The notes under the pieces: generated by a model
What the model saw: only the letters and a program-made list of their open reading frames with translations
The model's database searches: none
What the model was told of the DNA's origin: nothing
Assembly (NCBI GenBank): GCA_032622095.1
Contig: CP136063.1
Span: forward strand, 28,708,987-28,772,986
Length of the DNA: 64,000 nt
Direction of reading: 5' to 3'
Source: Siphonodentalium dalli
Taxonomy: Eukaryota; Mollusca; Scaphopoda; Gadilida; Siphonodentaliidae
Made by a program: the position numbers and the translations under genes
In this document: positions 13,594 through 24,532 of the stretch, piece by piece
Layout: each line of letters begins with the position of its first letter
How positions within the stretch are numbered: position 1 is the first letter of the stretch

Positions 13594-13765
13594 TTTATCT
13601 GGCGGGTCCGATTGGTAAAATATAACATTTTGTACTAAATGTTTGAGAATGTTTTTTCTGGAATTACATCACTTGACCTACATTTGAAAAATCAATGTCA
13701 AATTTCAAAATAAATACACAAACAGTATAAAATGGAACAAGTTCCAAGCGCACCCGCCAGATAAA
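13594..13765. mobile_element. Small MITE with TTTATCTGGCGGGT ends
   Basis: TTTATCTGGCGGGTCCG at the left faces CGCACCCGCCAGATAAA at the right, giving a 172-bp element with short TIRs (about 14-17 bp) and an AT-rich interior without coding capacity. No convincing target duplication is visible. Confidence 0.6.
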
Positions 13766-13775
13766 TACATGTTAG

Positions 13776-14310
13776 TTAAAAATGGATTATCTCTTTAAAT
13801 AACAAATTTTAAATAGTTGGGTGGGTATAAAATAATAGATATGAACTGAAGACCTATGTCCGGAAAAGCTTCTATCAATTAATATTGATTTTATTTCGAA
13901 TATTAAATCGGGCCCGTTTATGTTACTATTTTTTAGAACCGACCATTCGGACGAGACCGTATTGCGATATAGAGCACTGGGCTGTTCCTACGGCTGCGCA
14001 ACGAATGTCAAATGTCGCAGATTGGTTGTTTGTATTGTTTTGTTCCACAGATATAAGCGACAATGAGTATAATTAACGTTTATTTGTTACAAAATTGCAC
14101 AATATAATTTCTGGTCTCTGTTAACAGTAACCACTATTGTTCGTTAGCTGAACAAACACACCTTTTTAGACCAGAAAATATTCGAAATAAAATTAATATT
14201 AATCGATAGAAGCATTTCCGGACAGGAGTCTTCGATTCAAATCTAATATTTTATACCCCCCCCCCGGTAACTATATAATACACGTTTACAAAGAGATAAT
14301 CCACCTTTAA
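13776..14310. mobile_element. TTAA-flanked TIR element (piggyBac-like, non-autonomous)
   Basis: TTAA at 13776-13779 and at 14307-14310 bracket a 527-bp core. Its arms match in reverse complement for more than 100 bp: TGGATTATCTCTTT at the ends, then GGTATAAAAT, GAAGACC or GAAGACT, TGTCCGGAAA and TTTTATTTCGAATATT inward. A C10 tract expansion occurs in the right arm. The TTAA target and long TIRs suggest mobilisation by a piggyBac-type transposase. No transposase frame is inside. A detached copy of one end recurs at about 38629-38652. Confidence 0.75.
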
Positions 14311-14351
14311 TTGGTTCCATTACAAGGCCTAAAAAATAAGGCCTAAAAAAT

Positions 14352-14534
14352 CGACTCGACGATTATTGGAAAGAACAGGAGGTTAGACTTGATTTCAAAG
14401 CCAAATTAGGGTTGACAAGTTCTCAGACGAGTCAGGCGTTAGATAGACTCAAAAATATAGGACCTGAATTTGGTGAATTCGGAGAACCAGACACAGAAGA
14501 CGTGGACATAGTGGCACAAGCCAGATTCCACTAA
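14352..14534 (+). other. Coding-like 60-codon open frame without a start codon
   Basis: The frame runs from CGA at 14352 to TAA at 14532-14534 with protein-like composition (RLDDYWKEQEV, then DFKAKLGLTSSQTSQALDRL, then acidic residues). It has no ATG and could be the last exon of a lost gene or a transposon remnant. A repeated GGCCTAAAAAAT lies just upstream. No family recognised. Confidence 0.3.
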
Positions 14535-14559
14535 CAGCATAAGGTATCTATCTATCTAT

Positions 14560-16085
14560 TGGTACTGGTCGACCCCCCATATATGGGTGTTATCACCAGG
14601 CGCAATCAGTGCAAGTTAGTGGAGAATAGAGTGATAGGGTGACAAGTTTGTCAGTTAAAAGAATATGTACAGATAAAAGCATTTTAAAAACAAAGGTTGC
14701 TGTCAGGTTCATGGTTGTAGCTAATAAGCTCTCCTCCTGAACTGGTCAGGGTCAGAGAGCTTGATCAGATCAGGCGGGAGTTGGTTCCAGAGTATAGCAG
14801 TTGATGGGAAGAATGAATGTCTAAAATAGTTTGGCCCAGTATGAATTCGACGATAAGTGTCAGCGTTGCTATATCTGCTGTGTCTGAGTGGTTTCTGAAG
14901 GTAATCTGGGATTGTAATATCTACTTGATTATGGACTATTTTACTGAAGAGGGATAATTTTGAGATGGTTCTTCTGTCCTCAAGGGGTTTCAGTTCTAAT
15001 TCTGTCCTCATTTTTGACAAACTTGAGAATCTTGAATAGTCATTAAAAATCCAACGGATGGCCCGATTTTGTACTCGTTCAATTTTAGTTATGTTTTCTG
15101 AGGTATGAGGGGACCAAATTGCAGCGGCATACTCTAACTTTTGTCTTTAGAACCATGGCCTGATAAGCTGCTTTCTTGAGTGCTTTATTTTGTGTTTTGA
15201 CATTCCTTTTTAAGAATCCCAGGGACTGATTTGCACTTAGAGTTGTTCGTTGTATGTGGGCATTAAATGAGATTGTTTGTGAGGTCGATTCCCAAATATC
15301 GCGCATTATTGACATGATCAAGTACTTGAGAGTGTAGGATGTAGTCCCAAATTATGGGTTTTGCTTTGCGGCTGACTGTGAGGACTTGACATTTTGGGGG
15401 GTTAAAGGCCATATCCCAATTTTGCTCCCATGTCTGTAGTTTGTTTAGGTCATTTTGTAATTGTTCGCAGTCTTTCGAGTTAGTTATTGTCATGTATAGT
15501 GCGGTGTCATCAGCAAATAAGCGTGTTTGAGCAGTATATGCATGTGGTTTGGTAAATCATTGATGTACACCAGGAACATCAGGGGCCCCAGGAGAGAGCC
15601 CTGGGGTACCCCAGATGTCACTGAGACATCAGAGGAGGCATCCCCCTCCAGGACAACAACTTGGGTTCTGTTGTTGATAAAGGCTCTGATCCAGTTTAAT
15701 GTGGTTCCACCAATGCCGTAATGTTCAAGTTTATAGAGCAATTTGCCATGGTTTACCTTGTCAAAGGCTTTATTGAAGTCAAGCAAGATAAGATCAGTCT
15801 GCTGTCCTGCAGCAAGGTGTCTCAAAAGATCATCAGCTAGTTGCACGAGTTGTGTTTCACATGATTTTCTTTCACTGAAGCCATGCTGCAGATCAGAGAG
15901 GATCTTATTTATTTTTTTTAGATGCTTCGTGATGTTGGATGCGATGATGTGCTCAGTTAGTTTGCAGATGATACAGGTAAGGGTGATCGGTCTATAATTT
16001 GCCGGGTTTGTTTTATCACCCTTCTTGTATACAGGAACCACCCTTTGTCCAGTCCTGTGGGAGGACACCTTCCTTCAAGGTCTTT
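14560..16085 (-). mobile_element. 5'-truncated non-LTR retrotransposon (LINE), 3' half
   Basis: Minus-strand copy that begins in the reverse transcriptase domain and extends through the C-terminal region and 3' tail. The 3' end (left side) finishes in a TAGA microsatellite (CTATCTATCTATTGG on plus), as in many CR1/L2-like elements that end in short tandem repeats. The 5' junction at about 16085-16100 is at an AATGT repeat. Frameshifts (near 15510, 15290, 15130 and 16040) make it non-functional. Clade assignment is tentative. Confidence 0.9.
14721..16068 (-). pseudogene. Reverse transcriptase of the LINE copy, frameshifted
   Basis: The minus strand encodes a reverse transcriptase in several frames. 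Visible motifs in order are [19 protein letters not shown]-like [32 protein letters not shown] and, after a frameshift, [10 protein letters not shown] (the catalytic ADD box near 15510). These are followed by the C-terminal region with RAIRWIF and FFPSTAILWNQLP. In family terms this is the polymerase of a target-primed retrotransposon. Upstream endonuclease sequence is absent. At least four frame changes separate the motifs. Confidence 0.92.
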
Positions 16086-16089
16086 TGAA

Positions 16090-16260
16090 TAATGTAATGT
16101 AATGTATCATTACCACACAAAGTCACACTCATAAATAGGGGCAACTCTTTAACTTTTGCTCCGCAGATTTGCATGGAAATCCACATTTAAAATTGGTCAC
16201 TTTACCTCCCCCATTGAATGCAGACAATAGCTCCCAATAGTAAGACTGTCTGAAATAGTG
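16090..16260 (-). repeat. Dispersed repeat, copy in minus orientation
   Basis: Reverse-complement relative of 13435-13580, with CATGGAAATCCACATTTAAA and TTACCTCCCCCATT visible on the plus strand. It borders the 5' truncation of the LINE, so the LINE may have inserted in or beside this repeat. A weaker relative may exist near 31870-31920 (GGGAGGTAAAGTGGAAAATG). Confidence 0.6.
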
Positions 16261-16905
16261 TTACTACACTGTATGATCCTGTATTCCGCGAATTGCTCAC
16301 TTGGTTCGTTTCACTTCGGTTGATGAAATCCCTGTCCCAATGTTGTATTTTCTGGACCACGTGATTTCTGATCCATCTTCCGGCCAGCTTGCCGTTGTCG
16401 GAAAAAAATAGTTTTGTTTGTCAAACGAACAATTTTAATCCATAATAATTTGAAGGTGACCCTCACAAACCTCTCATAACTTGGTTACCTGTCTATTGTC
16501 CACGGTGTTCTCGCCTATTCAAATGTTTTTAGGTCGGTGCACATCATCATTCTTCTGGACGAAACCTGACCGGTATTTTTTGATAAAAATGGTGGATTTG
16601 TTTACGTTAGAGTTAGACTAGTTAAACGTAAATTATTTCGAAACAAAGCATAATTGAAAAAAATTCGCCGGTCTTTGTCTCTTACGTCAGTATTGGGGCA
16701 GACATTGGTTTGTTTTTAAATTCCACAAGTGTCTCCAATTTCCTGCTCTAAATGCCAAAACGTTGTCAAAATATTTATACTCGCCAATTCGCACTAGCTA
16801 ATTTTTTTTAAGGATGACCAGCTGGGCACAGCCCAGCCGCGCATATGTTTCACAGCAACATATGCGCATGTCGTCCTTATACTAAGTTCGCTTTCGAACA
16901 TGGGT
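16261..16905. other. Intervening DNA, no supported gene
   Basis: I see no domain, repeat with a partner, or splice-consistent frame in this stretch. Confidence 0.4.
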
Positions 16906-16970
16906 GCCGCCATCTTGAAATTGAATTGGGGGCACCGCCATTTTGAATTTGAGGGGCCGCCATCTTGAAA
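16906..16970. promoter_or_regulatory. Three clustered YY1-like motifs
   Basis: GCCGCCATCTTGAAA at 16906-16920 and 16956-16970 and a variant CACCGCCATTTTGAATT at 16933 are spaced by about 25 bp. The reverse complement (AAGATGGCGGC) is the established YY1 consensus. The triplet may be a promoter-proximal array or simply a degenerate tandem repeat. It lies about 70 bp outside the TTAA element at 17041. No gene start is recognised next to it. Confidence 0.4.
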
Positions 16971-17040
16971 CGTCATTGCAATTAAATTAAAACTACAAAA
17001 TGTTACTTTTCATATAGCCAACATAACATTATTCATTGCG

Positions 17041-18607
17041 TTAAGGGGATGGCCAAGTCTGTTTCATAAAAAATGTCTGGAAACGGGCTGACAAAATTGG
17101 TATTTTTCACATAAAAGCAGACAGAAATAGATATAACAACATAGAGATAATATATAGAGCATATATCATTAAAGGAGGTGCCACGAATAGATGTGAGCTA
17201 AAAAGCTTTTTGTACCAGAAAAATGACTTTGAAACAGAGTATATCTGCAATATTATGTCATTGTTTGGCATTCAAATGTGAAAAACTATAACTTCAACAG
17301 TATCATTAGGCAGCCCATTATGATAAGTGACATACCGTTAAGAGCCAAGGAGCTATGCTTTAGATTAATGTTCACTGTATCGTTTGCAAAACGTCCGCTA
17401 AAACGTGTCAGTTTTTCTTGGGAGCCAGTCGCCATATTTCAATTGTAAACACATGTTCATGACGTTGTTGTCATTTTTTAATTCGCGGCAGGTACATGAA
17501 AATCGACCAGAAAAGCAATCCGATCCTGCAATCGGGCAAGTTTATGATATGAAATCGATGCTTTCAGTTTATTTAAGTTGTTGGAATTAATTTAGTTGCT
17601 TGATTACCCACGATTTATGAAGTTTTGTGCTGTTTACAGATGGAAATGTTGATATTTTATTTTTAGAATTACCAGTCTATAGTCGAAAGCGAGATTACAA
17701 GATGTCGTATTAGTACGCAAATCACATAAATAGAAAACTGACATGTTTCAGAATATTGTATTATTCTAAAATCAAATAGCCTATATAAAAACATATTTAT
17801 GAATAGGAAAGTACCGTATTCCGACGAAATATGTCATATTTTACGACGGACTCCTTGTGCGAGTTCACTTCCGGTCAATTCTATTTTGGTGCACTGGGAT
17901 AAACAACATTGTGTAGAAAAATACGTTTAATAACATTTGAATGTAAATTAATCGAGAAATTGTCGGTTATCAGGTACAATCATATTGCTTATAACCCATA
18001 TCTATTGATGGGCATAATCAAAAGCTTGATCCCATGCGCGATTGTCTATACTGATCGATTTCCATTCGTAATCGTATTCTAGTATTGACGGATGGGTTTG
18101 TTTGTAATCATGGCCGCCCCACCCCCATGGCTTGTGTATCGGCTATCGCAAAATAATGTTAGGATATTATGGTCTCCCATACCAAGAAAAATAGTTCCTA
18201 AGAATGTAAACAATGCAAATGGAGGACATTTTGCCATTATTCAGGATGACAGTACTATTTTCACTGGCAGGGTATTTGGGAAAGTTGTTGTTTTTCCTCA
18301 AAATGATGTCTCCTTGTCTCTAGCCAGATTCTTATAGGACCATTTTGACTGTTCAGTTTGTACAAAAAGTTAACCATTGGAACTGGAGAAACGCCGTTTG
18401 GGGACATGATTTTTTGTCACTCTACCGCGAGTAAATTCTAACAGCTATAATTTCTCTACTAATGACAAGATCTTTGTTTATTATTGATTATTATGTGTGA
18501 AAAATATGACGTTTATCCATTCTATGGCCGGTGAGTAATTATTGATCATCTGGAGGTAGGGTGCAATCCGCGGTGGCCATCTTGACCAGACTTTACCATC
18601 CCCTTAA
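17041..18607. mobile_element. TTAA-flanked element with GGGGATGG ends
   Basis: TTAAGGGGATGG at 17041 and CCATCCCCTTAA ending at 18607 are exact reverse complements, giving a 1559-bp core with TTAA on both sides. The match extends inward with AAGTCTG facing CAGACTT. The TTAA target fits the piggyBac superfamily. The interior has only one modest frame (18092-18337, 81 codons, not recognisable as transposase), so this is probably a non-autonomous copy. Confidence 0.75.
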
Positions 18608-19125
18608 GGCATTACATAGTTTATTGTTTGAACAATAATCATGACTTAAATCATAAATATTGTCGACCTGACTCAGGTTGCTATGCCATTCGGGAAATGT
18701 CGGAAATTTACTTAAAACTGCAAATTTTCCTTAGCGACCTCATGAAAACAACATAGGCATAATTCATATCGTAAATATCTTTAATGTTTATCATATAACT
18801 AAATAAACTTTTCTTTAGTTTAGTAAATTAGTAGAAGCATGTTCTGTAAACTTTTAGGTTACGTCATATGTTGTATCCAAAGCGACGTCATATTGGCACG
18901 CACATTTTCCTGCGAAAGTTATTGACGTTTTGACAGCGACGCGACATAGCACACAAAGAAGGCATGGTTCGCATTAGGTTTGGTTGGGTTGACGTTGTTT
19001 AATAGTGCATGGCGCCGAGTCCGCGCTGGTATACATGTAAATGTAGCTCCATGCAATTGTCATCAAACTGATCAAATCCCAACCTATAAAATCACTATAG
19101 AATCTATACAGGTACTGAGGTACGG
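18608..19125. other. Intervening DNA, no supported gene
   Basis: AT-rich, with isolated TGACGTC-like motifs and no coding or repeat structure I can support. Confidence 0.4.
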
Positions 19126-19326
19126 TACCCCGCTGGACAAAACAAGTGTCCAATGCCACCGCGGTGTACTTGCCGTTCGGCCGCGGTGTCACTTTGTGGA
19201 ACCGCGGCTGAGCACCGCGGCCGAACGGCAAGTACACCGCGGCCGATGGGCAAGTACACCGCGGCCGATGGGCAAGTACACCGCGGCCGAACGGCAAGTA
19301 CACCGCGGCCGAACGGCAAGTACACG
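19126..19326 (+). repeat. 22-bp SacII-rich repeat block, left
   Basis: Begins with TACCCCGCTGGACAAAACA, then contains one inverted unit followed by about five direct units of ACCGCGGCCGAACGGCAAGT-type sequence (22-bp period). Each unit holds a CCGCGG site and several CpGs. It is paired with a second block at 21736-22018 whose outer edge is the reverse complement of this block's outer edge. Long open frames on both strands arise from the repeat and are not called as genes. Confidence 0.85.
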
Positions 19327-21735
19327 GGGTTAGATTCCTGGTTTGTATCGTCTTTTTTTCTCGAGTTTAAAACATGTTTTATTAGTAGAAATATACGAAG
19401 ATTAGTATTTTTAATTACAGGAAATTTAAATCCGTACATAATATCGGCTTTAAGGTCATTATGCAAATCACATTTATATTTAACCCAACTGTTTCAACGA
19501 TCTAACGTACCGGTAGATATTAATGGAACTTTGTTGTCAAATATAAAAAACTTTATGCGTCGATCCTGTGCATGCTAGCACGTCGACATACACCTGTCAA
19601 TCATCCAGGATTAGTTTGTGAGATTTTATTCTCTGCTTTAATTGGTTGGCTGTGGGAGGAGCTTACCGATATTTTGTTCTAATGTGGTATGCTTTGACAC
19701 CATTACCGAGATTTGGTAAATAAAATGATTCCCATGTTTTTATTAGAGTTGCTATTATTTTTGAAAAAAAATATGATCAAATGAGCATATTAAATAAAAG
19801 TGTTCTATTATCGATCCATATATGTGGCAAATCCATTGCCAAGTAAAAATTAACTGCCAGAAACTGAAAATACGTGACATTTTACACTTTTCATCGATCT
19901 ATAAGTCCACGGTATTTGCCACCAGAGGATGGACTGAATAAAGATTACACAAACAATGTCTATTGAAATTTTTTTTAGAATTGTGATGGGACACGTGTAT
20001 AAGGTCAAAAGGAATAATGCACACGTTTCCCCGAACGGACACCCCAAAATTAGGGGGTGGGCGGTAAGCTTTTCAATTCATTTAATGTTTTCCGTTTTAG
20101 TATGCATTAACAAGCTATTGAAAATACACCATTTATTGTATTCTCTACCAACATTCCTAAATATAAGAATTTAGTCATCATATTCAAATAAAAAATTTCA
20201 TGTTGACAAGTTTTGAAAACCACTAGCCCTGATCAGAAAATGCAGATAATTCGGGGAAAACCTCGCATGCACAAACAACCACGCGGTCAATGCGTCATGC
20301 ATGCGTTTATTACTGGTATAATTTATGTAGGAATCTGGATTTTAAAAACCAGACAGATATGACATATATTGACAAGTATAGTATCTCAACAAACATGCTT
20401 ACTGTAATAGAGTTTCGTAAATAAATAAACATTGGAATACACAGTGGCGCCGTATACACCAATAAAAAAAACGGAGAACCACGATTCTTTTGTTTTCGCA
20501 ACGGCAGTACATTCTCAGATATTCCCGTTTTGTTGAAGCGATGCGCTCTGGTGCCGTGTTTCCCAGAAAGCCGATTAATTTAGCACAATTCTAATGATCC
20601 CATGACCTCCCTCCCATATCCGATCTATTGCAAATTCACAAAAACGAATCACGTGGTCGCTTTTATTCAATGGATGTATAAACCATGCATGCCTCATTAA
20701 ATTTTTATTTTGTTATATATCCATTATAAAGTATTGTTTACGTATATTGCCACAAAAAATTGAGTGAAACCCTCGATTGGGAGGTTGATAACCGCCGTTA
20801 ATTTTGCGCACATCTGTACATCTCAAAATGCCAGGTGCACCCGAATTACAATTTATTATGTCAGCATTATTCAGAAACTGGGCGCGAGGAATGTAGCAAT
20901 GACATTGTTTGCTACATCGTAACTGTTTGAGCTAACATGATTGTGACATGTCACTTTCTCCTCGATATTCCCTTTCAAGTTTTATCAAAGGTCAATTGGC
21001 ATGCTGTCGCAGTTTTGTCTTTAAAGTAACCACAGTATTGAAAGGATTTGAATATTTAGGTTCATAAAATCTTCGCGGGAGAAAAATACCTGATCACGCA
21101 CAAACGCTCTTTATTGTTCATTCTGAAGACAATTCTGGCACAGATTTTTATACATTCAATGGACGGCAGTGAATTCCAAAAGGAGGTCCACATGGGTGGA
21201 TGTTGTCAGTATATAATTCAAACCAAATAATAGTTTTAATTAATGTAAAAAAAAATATATTTTAACAAGAGAAAACAACATCACAATAACAAATATTTCA
21301 ACATGGGCAAACAAACAGTTCAAAGTAGGATGCGACAATCCTTATTTTATAATCAGTCTTAAATGACAGCATAGTGATTCAATTCTCTCATGAATGAGGC
21401 TGCCACATGTGCACGACATTCCAATGCTTATTTCTCAAAAAGACACATGCTGCCAAATCTAGATGAAGTCTGTTGTCGGCAACATCACACTTCCGTGTCG
21501 CCTAATAATTATCAGCGGGAGCCTTTTCTAATCAGGATGGATTATGACACCTTGATTTTATGACAGTTTACTGGTGGGACGTTGACTACTTAAAAGATTA
21601 TCACACCTTGTCACCAGACAGATTAACCCTCAAACATATACACATGTAATAGATCGTCTGACGGACGGTATTTAGACAATGGCCTCAATCAAGCCTCATT
21701 TATGGTGCCCTCTTTGTGTTTTTCAACATCATTCC
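19327..21735. other. DNA between the two SacII-rich repeat blocks, no supported gene
   Basis: About 2.4 kb of AT-rich sequence. If the inverted outer ends are the termini of one element, this is its interior; otherwise it is ordinary intergenic DNA. I see no transposase, reverse transcriptase or helicase motif. Frames of 60-72 codons near 19850-20174 lack recognisable domains. Confidence 0.5.
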
Positions 21736-22018
21736 AAGAACGGCAAGTACACCGCGGTCGAACGGCAAGTACACCGCGGTCGAACGGCAAGTACACCGCG
21801 GCCGAACGGCAAGTACACCGCGGCCGAACGGCAAGTACACCGCGGCCGAACGGCAAGTACACCGCGGCTGAACGGCAAGTACACCGCGGCTGAACGGCAA
21901 GTACACCGCGGCCGAACTGCAGTCAGCTGGTGGAGCCGCGGTGTTGTTGAAGTTCGGCCGCGGTGGCACCGCAAACCGCACCGCGGTTAAATGGACACTT
22001 GTTTTGTCCAGCGGGGTA
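21736..22018 (+). repeat. 22-bp SacII-rich repeat block, right
   Basis: About eight direct 22-bp units (AACGGCAAGTACACCGCGG type) are followed by diverged material and the terminal TGGACACTTGTTTTGTCCA GCGGGGTA, the exact reverse complement of the left edge at 19126-19152. The repeat units point in the same direction in both blocks while the outer ends are inverted, so the structure is not a simple mirror image. Confidence 0.85.
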
Positions 22019-22630
22019 GGCCTACAAACAAATCATGTTCTTGGAAATTGAATGTTCTTCCTTACTTATATTCTAATGATTTGGGTTGTGATTTGAAATA
22101 AACAACCCAAATTATGAGGGGGTAAACCCAAGTTCTCACTCATAATAACCCCAATTTCCAACCAAGGCCAAGGGTTGTGGAGGCGAGTACAACTAATATT
22201 TCATCCAAATTGAGAATGGGCATATGTGCCAGTCAAAAAAATGGCCCAGGGAGCCACGATCGAAAGGCTGGAAGATACATGTATAATATGATAATTATGA
22301 GGTACAGACCCAACCCCCTACCACAAGCAACCAACTTCGTGTACGTAATTGGTTATAAGAAATATTTATAGTTAATTAAATCTTGACGTTCATATAAGTC
22401 AACACATATTAGTCTGAGTAGCGCAGGTCGTGACTGCACGGTCCTTTTTTACATGGATTTCAATGCCATAATTTCTTGTTGGCAAGAGTTATTCTTACTA
22501 AGTCATTCTACCCCTTGTGTAAACTGGCAATGATATAAACCTAGGATATTAATTTAAGAAGGCGTGATGGTGAGCAGAAGAAAAAAAATTGTAGAAAAAT
22601 GTGATATACGAAACTTTACCATCACCGTAA
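22019..22630. other. Intervening DNA, no supported gene
   Basis: Nothing recognised apart from a short GGGTTGT/ACAACCC pair near 22083-22110. Confidence 0.4.
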
Positions 22631-22744
22631 CAGGGTTTCCACCAAGGGGAAATTAATGAGTCCGTATTGGGGAAACGCATAACGCGACAGGACGACCATG
22701 GTTTGTGTTGTCGGGCGAAAATTTTGTTATTTGACACTGAAAGG

Positions 22745-24523
22745 TAGTCCAAGTCTTCTCGTACTAAAACTAGCTAAGATTTTGGGATGGAGATGCTAGT
22801 GTTTAGTCCGAGTTCCAGGCCCATGCATTTCTATGACACGACTTAAGCGTTAAGTGACCCGCTCAAATAAAACCACAATTATATGAAATAAAATATCACA
22901 ATTGCTACAATAAACGGATAGTTTCCGCAGAAGACATGCTATTTGATCTGAAACCCACATCGGTTGTGAATTGAAAGCGGTAATTTAATGTGAAAAGAAA
23001 CTTTTGCCGCAGTGTTTACATATTTTTAAAAGTATGCGAACTCAGTTGACCTTGCGAACTGCGTTCGGCATTTTCCGGTGAAAATATTCCGTAGATTTTC
23101 AATCAACCACGCACGATGAATTCTCCTTTGTAATCGTAATTATACGTGACAATAAATAAATAAATACATAGATTAAATACATATTGAAGATATAAATGTA
23201 ATACATTAAATAAATTACGGGAATTATAACCATCTCACAGTTTAAAACAGTGTAAACACAATGACCATTAAAATATCATGGGGGCCGCCATTTTGTTTGT
23301 ATCAAAATTCGTCTCGGCCAAAACAAACACCGGACAATGCCGAAGTTCTTCGGAACCTGAGTTCGGCTTTCAGTTACTCTAGTGATCCAAATAATAGTAG
23401 GGGTCGGAATAATAGTAGGGGGTGGAAAATTTGCCAAATTTTAATAATAGTAGGGGTCGGAATAATAGTAGGGGGTGGAAATGTCAATGAAAAAGGAGAT
23501 CATTGAAGAACACTGATTTAATTATCAAACAAAAACTTATAATAAACACTCCTCGACCCAGCACGGACAACGTCTGGTTCTTGCAGAACCTTTTCAATGT
23601 CATTGATTTGAACGGAGAACACGTACTGCGTCAACACTTTTATACGAATTTTCAGTTCCAGCACAAGGCTCGAAAAAACCCGTACACCACAAGTTATTTG
23701 ACGGAGGTACGCGGAAGGTTTACTTTCATGCTATTAATTTTCTTTGGTCGAATCGGTCCACCAACTACTCAATTGTGTTCTAATTAAAGAAACTTTCAAA
23801 CGTGAGCCCCAGACGTTGATTAACTTCTTAGTTAATAACGCGTCAATTGTAAAAAAAACCAGACATAACGCGTTGTCACCTTTGTTCGCCTCACTGAACG
23901 ATAAACAATACCCGCAGAGGGGGGTCTGTCTATTGCAATAGGGTCGCACGAATTGCAAAATAGCGACACGTGCGAGGATGGAGTTACTTCCCATGGATCA
24001 AATCATTGATTATATTGCGATGCCAGACGGTTGCGCGAATTCTTTGAACGTATTCCGTTTCATGCATGCCATTTGATTAAAAACTACGAATAATGCGATC
24101 ATTCATGGAGTATGGGTGATCAAAATTAAATAATCATAGGGGCTTGAATTAGAATCGTAGGGGGTGGATTTTTTCTCCAAAATTAACAATCGTACGGGTA
24201 CGGTTATTCGGATCACTAGAGTAAGTAAACAAACAGAAAAAACAACGATGTTTGTGGCAATCAACCGGAATATTCTATGTGTAATTTAACATTAAAGTTA
24301 GATTATTATACACCATTATGACCATAAGATGTCACTCTTTCCGATGTATATAGCATCATGTATTGCTTTGTTAGGTAAATCGAGTAAAATACACCACAGA
24401 TTCCCGCCACAGATCCTGGGCGTAACTCGTGTCATAGAAATGCATGGGCATGGAACTCGGACTAAACACTAGCATCTCCATCCCAAAATCTTAGCTAGTT
24501 TTAGTACGAGAAGACTTGGACTA
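22745..24523. mobile_element. Mutator-like TIR element, copy A (with nested insertion)
   Basis: The ends TAGTCCAAGTCTTCTCG and its reverse complement begin TIRs of about 105 bp. A 9-bp direct repeat, ACTGAAAGG, flanks the element exactly (22736-22744 and 24524-24532). The long TIRs and 9-bp target duplication fit Mutator-like elements. The interior contains GGGGGCCGCCATTTTG and no transposase frame. A different element is inserted at 23377-24221. Copies B and C are at 32907-33838 and 62654-63059. Confidence 0.88.
23377..24221. mobile_element. 845-bp TA-flanked element nested in Mutator-like copy A
   Basis: TIRs CTCTAGTGATCCAAATAA and CTCTAGTGATCCGAATAA (the latter on the minus strand at the right end) are flanked by TA at 23375-23376 and 24222-24223. 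The same position in copy B reads CAGTTAAGTAAAC without an insert (TA at 33536-33537), which confirms insertion and duplication of TA, as in Tc1/mariner-like elements. Subterminal GGGTCGGAATAATAGTAGG repeats occur inside the left end. A 94-codon plus-strand frame at 23503-23787 is unrecognised and probably not a transposase. Confidence 0.9.
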
Positions 24524-24532
24524 ACTGAAAGG

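Noticed and set aside
18974-19578. Several 100-141-codon frames on both strands (and 21679-21990)
   Set aside because: They read through the 22-bp SacII-rich repeat in every frame; composition is repeat-driven (GKYTAAERQVHRG type).
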